A DNA stretch of 64,000 nucleotides from the NCBI GenBank assembly GCA_025963645.1, contig JAOQAI010000004.1:1-64000 (forward strand), given 5' to 3'. The notes beneath the pieces are model-generated. The model saw nothing but the letters and a program-made list of their open reading frames with translations, ran no database searches and was not told the origin of the DNA. Positions 1-5,560 of this stretch are shown piece by piece. Position 1 is the stretch's first letter. The number at the start of each line of letters is the position of its first letter. The DNA is from Flaviaestuariibacter sp. GTDB taxonomy: Bacteria > Bacteroidota > Bacteroidia > Chitinophagales > Chitinophagaceae. The translations under genes were made by a program, and so were the position numbers.

Positions 1-358
1 ATTCTTGTTTGTTTACCACTATAATCTCTTTCTCCATAAAACCGTCATTAAGCGTTAGTGTCATGAGAACGAGGCCAGTCAATAATCCAAAAAATGAAAC
101 CATTGGTCTTGCTGACCACCAATCGTAAACTTTCTGTATAATTCGAATTGGCAGTCCCACAATTATGCACGATACAATTGTTCCAACTATTAATATAAAC
201 GGAATAATAATTAGCCATAGAATTTCATTTATCATTTCCAGTTCCAAGATTGTTGCAGGTCCAAATATCAAATACAAAACAAAAAGAAAAATTGCAGTCA
301 ATATTATATGCAACAGTGAGGGTACTATCGGAAGTTTAGATTTAAAATAGTTGTTCAC
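1..358 (-). CDS. Partial multi-spanning membrane protein (C-terminus beyond window)
   Basis: Reading the minus strand from a GTG at 358 gives an uninterrupted frame of 119 codons that runs off the left edge. Two in-frame TAA codons lie directly before the GTG, so the start cannot be further upstream; the next in-frame ATG is about 45 codons in. The product is strongly hydrophobic, with three predicted membrane segments near residues 9-31, 48-72 and 84-103, and a short basic, Trp-rich loop (YDWWSAR) between the second and third. I recognise no family. It is the first of five same-strand genes that alternate with inverted repeats, and it is AT-rich (about one third GC in the first 60 bases). 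Function unknown. Confidence 0.5.
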   Translation of the reverse strand, partial: MNNYFKSKLPIVPSLLHIILTAIFLFVLYLIFGPATILELEMINEILWLIIIPFILIVGTIVSCIIVGLPIRIIQKVYDWWSARPMVSFFGLLTGLVLMTLTLNDGFMEKEIIVVNKQE

Positions 359-391
359 TTATTAGAATTAGGGTGTGTTTCCGCCTTGCCA

Positions 392-523
392 CCAACGTTT
401 AAGTGTTTATGAAGTTGTGGCAATTGTAAAACGTCAGATTCAATTAACCACAAAAGCAAAATAGCGATTTATAGTTGAATGCTTAACGTCCAGCCACAAT
501 TTTATAAACACACTGTTGTGCGC
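392..523 (-). repeat. attC-like imperfect inverted repeat A
   Basis: An imperfect palindrome of about 130 bp fills the gap between two minus-strand genes. The outer arms pair (CAACGTTTAAGTGTTTAT with ATAAACACACTGTTG), then TTGTGGC pairs with GCCACAA, around an unpaired centre of about 70 bp. The 400-512 part is nearly identical to 1905-2018 (repeat C). The layout of core, arm, spacer, arm, core resembles an integron attC site, with ends close to but not matching the RYYYAAC/GTTRRRY consensus. Confidence 0.55.
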
Positions 524-568
524 TGCCTTCGCTTCAAGTTCAGCAAACTATAAGTTCAGCAAAACACG

Positions 569-976
569 TTATTGTTTACTTTTGAATCTATATCTAATAC
601 CCCAACTACCCCTTAGAATATTATCATCGCCAACAATTGGGGATAGTTCAATATGAAAACCAAATTGTTTTGTTGATAATGGATATACATTTAGGCCAAT
701 TGGAATGACAAGTCCAGTAAAGTCGTTCGTTCTCACTCCAAGTCCGGCATAAAATTCATAATCTTCTTTTTTAAGTATGTCATAAGTTATTATTCCCTCA
801 ACAGAAATGGCGTCAAAATAATTGTCGGTTCCAACTCTTAATTCAGGTCTTATCTTATTTTTTATCTGATAATTAAGTCCGATGAATGGCAAATTGGATT
901 GATGAAAACTTATACCTAATTGTCCAAATGAAATAGTTGGTAGAGCAATGAGTAGCGTTATTATAATTTTTCTCAT
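569..976 (-). CDS. Small secreted outer-membrane beta-barrel-like protein
   Basis: 135 residues with a clear signal peptide (MRKIIITLLIALPTISFG, cleavage before QLG). The mature part is built of alternating polar/hydrophobic strands with frequent Gly and aromatic residues and ends in a strand rich in Tyr and Phe, as in small eight-strand barrels of the Bacteroidota outer membrane. It contains FYAGLGVR and LVIPIGLNVYP stretches typical of PorT/OmpW-like repeats. It lies alone between inverted repeats A and B, on the same strand as its neighbours, so it resembles a one-gene cassette. The ligand or role is unknown. The beta-barrel reading is inference from strand pattern, not from a recognised family motif. 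Confidence 0.6.
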   Translation of the reverse strand: MRKIIITLLIALPTISFGQLGISFHQSNLPFIGLNYQIKNKIRPELRVGTDNYFDAISVEGIITYDILKKEDYEFYAGLGVRTNDFTGLVIPIGLNVYPLSTKQFGFHIELSPIVGDDNILRGSWGIRYRFKSKQ

Positions 977-1050
977 ATTAAAGTTTAAATGTAGGCAAGC
1001 AAGTTAACAACAATACTTCTATAGCACAATAGTACTATCGAGTTTCGGTT

Positions 1051-1188
1051 GCGCACAACGTTTTGGTATTTATGCAGGTGTGGGATTGGCAGTACTCCTG
1101 CTGATTGAAAATATATTGATGCCGTGATATTCGTCCGCCTAATTTATAACGTCCAGCCACACTTGCATAAATACCCTTGTTGTGCGTT
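1051..1188 (-). repeat. attC-like imperfect inverted repeat B
   Basis: Ends are exactly complementary (CGCACAACG at the left, TTGTGCG at the right). The next arms also pair: GGTATTTATGCAGGTGTGG against CCACACTTGCATAAATACC, with one mismatch. About 70 unpaired bases sit in the middle. The arms differ in sequence from repeats A and C, but ACGTCCAGCCACA is shared with A, and the size and position between two same-strand genes match. The arm complementarity without sequence identity is a property known for attC sites. Confidence 0.6.
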
Positions 1189-1352
1189 CGCCTTTCTCTC
1201 GCACATAAAGCTCTTTTTTTTATTGGTTACACTTACACTTCAAGTCCAAAGTCCACTGCTCAAAGGTAGTGTGTCAAACCAAAAACTTTAATAATAAGTT
1301 CGGGCAGTAGGCGGTCAAAATATGTCAAAAATAATTCGTTCAGAACAGTTGA

Positions 1353-1859
1353 TTAATTTTTGGAGGTATCTGAAATTACAGTGCTTCCCCTTTCGTTATT
1401 TTTGGTTTTTGTTGTTTTTGTGGTTGTTTTATCTTTTTCTAATAGGTCAATTCTGTTATTTAACCGCTCTAATTTACTTGTCTGTGATAAGTTTAAAATA
1501 ATAGCAACGGCGGAAACAACTAACGCAAAAAAAGGGATAATAACCTTCAACGGTTGAAACCAAAAATCCCATAGTTCATTCCACCCTTGTTTTTCATATT
1601 TCTTTTCTAAGTAGGCATAGCGTCCCGCTTCTTTAATAAACATACGATGATGTCCATTTTCTTCGCAACAATCAATTTCGTCTTCTTTCTTAAGAATTTC
1701 GTGATACCTATGCACTTTGTCAATAGGGCATTTCGTCTGTTTGCAAATATCAATAGAACCAACTCGCTTGTCGCAAATGCCACTTGTTTCTTGGTCGTTA
1801 AAAAGTGTCTCAAGAATTTTGTGTCGGATAGTAAAACTTTCGTCTACTTTAAAACGCAT
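1353..1859 (-). CDS. Hypothetical membrane-anchored protein with possible N-terminal winged-helix region
   Basis: 168 residues. Residues 1-95 are soluble and contain a Cys-rich stretch (ICDKRVGSIDICKQTKC) followed by a helix that reads like a winged-helix or helix-turn-helix core (IDKVHRYHEILKKEDEI); that resemblance is weak. A single membrane segment lies near residues 108-124 (VIIPFFALVVSAVAIIL), followed by a short coiled coil (LERLNNRIDLLEKDK) and a Thr/Lys-rich tail. No family recognised. It sits between repeats B and C on the same strand as the neighbouring single genes. Other-frame ORFs on top of it are low-complexity shadows. AT-rich composition is unlike the rest of the window and suggests transfer. 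Confidence 0.55.
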   Translation of the reverse strand: MRFKVDESFTIRHKILETLFNDQETSGICDKRVGSIDICKQTKCPIDKVHRYHEILKKEDEIDCCEENGHHRMFIKEAGRYAYLEKKYEKQGWNELWDFWFQPLKVIIPFFALVVSAVAIILNLSQTSKLERLNNRIDLLEKDKTTTKTTKTKNNERGSTVISDTSKN

Positions 1860-1893
1860 TATTTTGAATTATTAGGGTGTCCAAATAAGGTGA

Positions 1894-2026
1894 CGCACAA
1901 CGATTAAGTGTTTATGAAGTTGTGGCATTTGAAAACGTCCGTTTCAATTAACCACAAAAGCAAAATAGCGATTTAGAGTTGAATGCTTGACGTCCCGCCA
2001 CAATTTAATAAACACACCTGTAATAG
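1894..2026 (-). repeat. attC-like imperfect inverted repeat C
   Basis: Begins GCACAACG and carries the same body as repeat A: the 1905-2018 stretch aligns with 400-512 with only scattered differences, including the shared CCACAAAAGCAAAATAGCGA block. Arms AAGTGTTTATGAAGTTGTGG and CCACAATTTAATAAACAC are complementary with mismatches. The right end (CCTGTAATAGG) differs from A and B, as expected if the outer core had been exchanged. Two near-identical copies about 1.5 kb apart could also serve as homologous recombination points. Confidence 0.6.
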
Positions 2027-2115
2027 GTAGCTAAATTCTTTTCGCTCCAATTTATCAGGTCGAGCTAAACTGTGTTCAACTGTTACCGGTTTAATTACAA
2101 TACAAATTTGTTGTC

Positions 2116-2505
2116 TCAAATGCTTATGTATCTTCTGCTCGGTGCTTCTCCTTCGTAATAAATTATTTCTGCTTCTCCAAAAATCAAAATTGTCCCTTCT
2201 TCTCCAACAACATTTTCAACCGCTTCCTCAAGAGAAATTACTTTACCGTCAAATTCAGAATTTACAGAGACTACATAACAATTGGAAATGTTTTTGATGC
2301 TTTTCACTTTTGTAACGATTGTGTTTGACTCACTTTCGCTACCTGGTATTTCTCGAAACAAGTTCCACTTAAAATCTCTGAAGTGATATAGTTCACTTGT
2401 AAATTTTTGTCTCGTTTTCTCTTTGCTAATAAAGGTTAAATATCGTTCTTGCTTGTCCTTAATGACAAATTTCTTTATTAGAAGGTGTTCAATTTGATTG
2501 TTCAT
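2116..2505 (-). CDS. Hypothetical small cytoplasmic protein
   Basis: 129 residues, no signal peptide and no membrane segment. The start at 2505 (MNNQIEHLLIKKF) is the first ATG and follows an AT-rich leader. The sequence alternates beta-type segments (KKFVIKDKQERYLTFISK, ISNCYVVSVNSEFDG, GTILIFGEAEIIYYEG) and reads like a small beta-rich fold. I do not recognise a family. It is one more single-gene unit on the minus strand of the left-end array, bounded by repeat C downstream and by a weaker palindromic gap (2506-2572) upstream. Isolated small proteins of unknown function are typical cargo of cassette arrays, but nothing here shows what it does. Confidence 0.5.
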   Translation of the reverse strand: MNNQIEHLLIKKFVIKDKQERYLTFISKEKTRQKFTSELYHFRDFKWNLFREIPGSESESNTIVTKVKSIKNISNCYVVSVNSEFDGKVISLEEAVENVVGEEGTILIFGEAEIIYYEGEAPSRRYISI

Positions 2506-2587
2506 TAATTGCCTGTTAATCTTCTTCTGTTTGTGGATGGTTGAAGGTTCCGCATTGGCAAGCCCATGTTAGCGGCATGTCCTTCGG

Positions 2588-3610
2588 TCACTTCAATCCT
2601 CTCTTTTTCAACCATGAAAGCTGTTTTTCTTTTCGTTTTTGTTCTTCTTTAAGGGAAAGGCTGTCAAGCATTACATCTATTTTACTTTGCTTACTGTAAT
2701 TGCCAAAACGAACGACAGTGTCAAGATTTATCTTATTGTCTAAAATATCTAAAACATATTGAGTAATCATCTTTGAATTTCTGCTCCAGGCATCTTGTCC
2801 GTATTGCGATGTAGCTATCCTTTGCGAACCAAAATAGCCCTTCCATTGTGGGCTTTTACCAATTTCAATCAGTTCTTCCATGGTGTTGCCAGTAAATGGT
2901 GTTGCTTGTTTATAATTGCTATCTACAAGATGGGGAACTAAATAAAGCATGCTACTTGTTTCAGCCATGCCTGCATGTATGGTAAAGCCATCTTCTTTTT
3001 GCTGTTGTAATGTTTTAGGTGCGTCAAACCAATTCAGTATAATTGGATTAAGTCCCATCAGGTTTACCATTTTGCCATGGTAGGTATCATTAAAGTAATC
3101 AGCAGTCTGGTCAAGTGCACGTTGGTGATTGGGTGCGCCGTGTCCGTGAATAATGAAGAGATTTTTAAACTTTTGTTCTCCTAATTCGGTAGCAATGTCC
3201 ATAAAGAGGGCTCTTAGTGTTTCAAAACGAACAGTATAGGTTCCAGGGAACGAATACTTCATGCCGACATCATTGGCACCGCTGTTACCTAATGGAATAG
3301 TTGGAAAAATAAGTACGTTCCAATCCTTTCGTTTAGCAATTGCTTTAGCAATAGTATCTGTCAATTTCTCATTCCAGTAGCCATCAGTAAAAGATGGCAA
3401 AAAGGGTCCGTGTTCTTCCAAAATACCACCAGGAATGAGAACGACAGTTTTGCTTTTATCAAATGATTGAATTTGGGTTGTATTTAATTCTTTTAACTGA
3501 AAAATATTTGTCGGGACGGCATTCTTTGTCTGCAAGTCTTTCTGTGTATCGGACTTACATGAATAAAAGGTAAGTATGAAAATAATTAAAACAAAATAGC
3601 TTTTGTTCAT
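2588..3610 (-). CDS. Creatininase-family amidohydrolase, lipoprotein
   Basis: 340 residues. The N-terminus is a lipoprotein signal (hydrophobic run, then FYSC with Cys18 in a lipobox), so the enzyme is probably tethered to the envelope. Residues about 40-290 match the creatininase/creatinine amidohydrolase family. Visible metal-binding positions are Glu66-His67 in EEHGPFLP, Asp76 in FTDGYW, the IHGHGAPN motif, and Glu in HAGMAETSS. Members hydrolyse creatinine or act in cofactor and peptide-modification pathways; the substrate here cannot be read from sequence. A charged helical tail (KEEQKRKEKQLSWLKKR) ends the protein. It is the largest gene of the AT-rich left-end block and shares its orientation with the four smaller genes. 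Confidence 0.8.
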   Translation of the reverse strand: MNKSYFVLIIFILTFYSCKSDTQKDLQTKNAVPTNIFQLKELNTTQIQSFDKSKTVVLIPGGILEEHGPFLPSFTDGYWNEKLTDTIAKAIAKRKDWNVLIFPTIPLGNSGANDVGMKYSFPGTYTVRFETLRALFMDIATELGEQKFKNLFIIHGHGAPNHQRALDQTADYFNDTYHGKMVNLMGLNPIILNWFDAPKTLQQQKEDGFTIHAGMAETSSMLYLVPHLVDSNYKQATPFTGNTMEELIEIGKSPQWKGYFGSQRIATSQYGQDAWSRNSKMITQYVLDILDNKINLDTVVRFGNYSKQSKIDVMLDSLSLKEEQKRKEKQLSWLKKRGLK

Positions 3611-3640
3611 TCAGTCAGTTGAAGTGTCTTGCAGACTGCC

Positions 3641-3774
3641 CCTAATGTTTCACAGCTTTGCGATGTGGTGTCATGCCGTGTCCGTCAGTTTAAATTTATT
3701 ACTAAAGTTTAATAGTAGTACAATTGCTCAGCACTTATTCATCAGCCACCTATTGCAGAACCGAAGTTAGCAGC
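3641..3774 (-). repeat. Weaker attC-like palindromic gap E
   Basis: The gap upstream of the creatininase gene begins CCCCTAATGTTTCACAG and ends CCGAAGTTAGCAGC. Its ends (CTAA and TTAG) and the inner segment TGCGATGTGGTG/CAGCCACCTATTGCA are partly complementary. This gives the same outline as repeats A-C, with a GTTAGC-type core closer to classical attC. Mismatches are many, so this is a tentative call. Confidence 0.35.
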
Positions 3775-3781
3775 AGTGTTT

Positions 3782-4413
3782 CTAAGGAATGTCATTGTAT
3801 AATCTTCTTCCCCGACGGGTCTCCCGCTTTACACGGCTGCTAAATATAGGAAACCTTTTGCGGGGACCCGTAGGCAATACATACGGATACATTTCTTCCC
3901 AGTTTAGCAGCGCCCGGTAATCCTGCACCGCAAAACCTTGTTGAGAGCCATTAAAATAATAAAGGGCTGAAGAATGCGGGTAAGCAATGCTCCTTTCTGC
4001 CAGACGCCACTTGCCGCTCACCGGGTTCTGGTGCATATAGATTAGTTTCTGCAGCACGAACTTTTCGGTGCGGCATTCCTTTACATCAAAGCCAGCCTTC
4101 CATACCGCATGCTTTTGCCTTTTTGCCCATCTTTCCATTGCAAACTGTCTTGCATTTGTTTCAGTAACGCATCTTCCCCCTTTTGCTGTAAGCCTTTCAC
4201 AATGTCGTAGGCAATGAAGCGCTTGCCATTGCCAATAAGGGGGTTGAGATTTTTCTCCGTACCGTTATAGTGCAACAGCAAGTGAATATGGTTGGGCATG
4301 ATTACATAACCGGTTACGGTATGCCCTTTGCTTTTCAGCAGGGGCAGCCAGCCCTGACAGGTAAGGGTGATAAAGTATATGCCCGCTTTCTCTACAGGCG
4401 TATGCACCGACAT
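3782..4413 (-). pseudogene. REP-associated tyrosine transposase (RAYT, IS200-like Y1 family), frameshifted
   Basis: Two overlapping minus-strand frames together encode one RAYT of about 210 residues, the usual size. The first (start 4413) carries the HUH metal-binding motif in MPNHIHLLLHY. The second (to 3782) carries FVLQKLIYMHQNPVSGKW, whose Tyr is the expected nucleophile. They are out of register by one base at a run of four A (minus strand, 4113-4116). Five A would join GQKGK to KHAVWKAGFDVKEC, the family's normal continuation. So this is a single-base deletion, a sequencing error in a homopolymer, or, less likely, a slippage site. The C-terminal residues are encoded by the left REP-like hairpin. 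RAYTs act on REP hairpins by single-strand cleavage, and such hairpins flank the gene. Confidence 0.8.
3807..3874. repeat. Left REP-like hairpin flanking the RAYT
   Basis: Two GC-rich arms, CGACGGGTCTCCCGC (3813-3827) and GCGGGGACCCGTAGG (3860-3874), are complementary to each other apart from a base or two. In inverted order they also match the right-hand unit. The element overlaps the 3' end of the transposase frame. GC-rich palindromes beside a RAYT are the expected substrate of that enzyme. Confidence 0.75.
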
Positions 4414-4459
4414 AGAGGAAAGTTAGGAAGAATACTGAAAAAAGGGAGCGGGTTTACAA

Positions 4460-4526
4460 CCTACGGGTCCCCGCACGGTTAGGTGCTTTTTTCAGTTTTG
4501 CTGCAACGGGAGACCCGTCAGGGAAG
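4460..4526. repeat. Right REP-like hairpin flanking the RAYT
   Basis: The arm CCTACGGGTCCCCGC (4460-4474) is the exact reverse complement of 3860-3874. The arm CGGGAGACCCGTCAGGGAAG (4507-4526) is the reverse complement of 3807-3826 with one mismatch. The whole RAYT is therefore bracketed by a nested inverted repeat about 720 bp across. Confidence 0.75.
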
Positions 4527-4587
4527 AATAATAGGCGTTGAGGTCGTTGGGGGTGAGGAGGCGGATGGTGTAGGTGAGGAATTGCAT
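4492..4587 (-). pseudogene. Truncated 5' end of an ORF (possibly GNAT) running into the REP hairpin
   Basis: An ATG at 4587 opens a 31-codon frame beginning MQFLTYTIRLLTPNDLNAYY, which then enters the REP-like hairpin and stops at 4492. The opening resembles the first strand and helix of N-acetyltransferases (TIRxLTPxDLxAYY). A likely reading is that a RAYT/REP unit inserted near the start of a resident gene, or that only this fragment arrived. The similarity is short, so the family call is tentative. Confidence 0.3.
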
Positions 4588-4641
4588 GGGTATACAAAGG
4601 AACAAAGAGCGTAAAAATTATTATTGCTTATACTTATAGAA

Positions 4642-5304
4642 TTATTGTTTCAATAGGTTTCTAAACCTCTTTACAAGTTCTTTTTCATCCTCGCTTACTG
4701 TATCGATTTTGGCTTTGGAAAGGTCAAGCAGATAGTAAGAATTCCATGTCTGAATGGTAGTGTCATTTTCGTCGTCAACACTATTGTCATGGCTTTCCTC
4801 GATCCACGTAAATGACTTATATGTTTTATGCTCGCTTTGAAATAACCATGAAATTTTTTCAGCCATATCACCAGCATCACCAAAAGTTTCTGCTAGTTCA
4901 ACAATGTCGGTTATAGCGTCTTTTCTTTTGTCAAGTATTAAAAGTTTAATAGAAGAGGGTTCATAAGTGGAAGGTGTCCTTGTTATTAGACCAATTCTTG
5001 TACTGTCAATAGCGAACTTATAAGTTCCAAAATAGCCATTGTCATTTACATACTGTTCTGCAAGCTCATTGGGAAATAGTAAAACATCTGCACTATCAAG
5101 TTGAGTCCCCTTGAACTTGTACTGATTACTTTCAAGATCGCCTGATGAAAAAACTTGGAGTGTATCAAACGAAATGTCTTTGTACTTGGTTAGCAAGTTT
5201 TTGAATTTGCTAACCTGTGAAGTTCTGGTTGTTTGTTGATTTGTTTCTGATGAGCTACAACTAAAAAAGAAGATCTGTATCGCAAGGAAAAATAGCTTTC
5301 TCAT
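4642..5304 (-). CDS. Hypothetical lipoprotein
   Basis: 220 residues. MRKLFFLAIQIFFFSC ends in a lipobox with Cys16, followed by a Ser/Thr/Gln-rich linker, so the product is probably an envelope lipoprotein. The remainder is soluble and mixed alpha/beta, with a strand-rich centre (FGTYKFAIDSTRIGLITRT, SIKLLILDKRKD) and an acidic C-terminal segment (HDNSVDDENDTT) before a basic helical end. No family recognised. It is transcribed alone; the next gene upstream on this strand is the GAF protein's 3' end some 240 bp away. That gap holds a short palindrome (CCCCTGCGGGG near 5443) of the kind scattered between Bacteroidota genes. Confidence 0.6.
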   Translation of the reverse strand: MRKLFFLAIQIFFFSCSSSETNQQTTRTSQVSKFKNLLTKYKDISFDTLQVFSSGDLESNQYKFKGTQLDSADVLLFPNELAEQYVNDNGYFGTYKFAIDSTRIGLITRTPSTYEPSSIKLLILDKRKDAITDIVELAETFGDAGDMAEKISWLFQSEHKTYKSFTWIEESHDNSVDDENDTTIQTWNSYYLLDLSKAKIDTVSEDEKELVKRFRNLLKQ

Positions 5305-5529
5305 AGATGGTTTTGCATGCTTGACGCTAAGTCAAAAATAGGAGAAAGCTTTCACCGCTTATTCTAACCAGTTTGTACAAGAAACATATACAATACGAGT
5401 TCTCTGTTCATCGAAGCAATCTTTATTGCACGATGCAAAGATCCCCTGCGGGGATGACAAGCAATCCGGACTACAGGTCCAAACTCTTTCCGCTAAATCA
5501 ATGGTCGTAAAACAAAAGTTTCTCCAACC

Positions 5530-5560
5530 TAAGTTCCCCCTTTAGGGGGACAGGGGGTGT
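5530..5560. repeat. GC-rich palindromic repeat overlapping a gene end
   Basis: A perfect small palindrome (TCCCCCTTTAGGGGGA) is followed by CAGGGGGTG. The element supplies the last codons and stop of the GAF-domain gene (protein end THPLSP), so the gene's natural terminus may have been replaced by repeat sequence. The hairpin could also act as a transcription end. Similar C-rich elements occur inside and after the acetyl-CoA synthetase gene. Confidence 0.4.

Noticed and set aside
165-350. 61-codon plus-strand frame at the left end
   Set aside because: The opposite strand encodes a coherent membrane protein with a start after two stops; the plus-strand product is low-complexity Ile/Ser/Lys.
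1360-1907. Overlapping short frames on both strands (1360-1557, 1607-1813, 1647-1907)
   Set aside because: They are shadows of the 168-residue minus-strand protein and have Val/Phe-rich or unstructured products.
4270-4482. Plus-strand 70-codon frame over the transposase
   Set aside because: It is antisense to the HUH transposase and made of its reverse complement; no independent signal.
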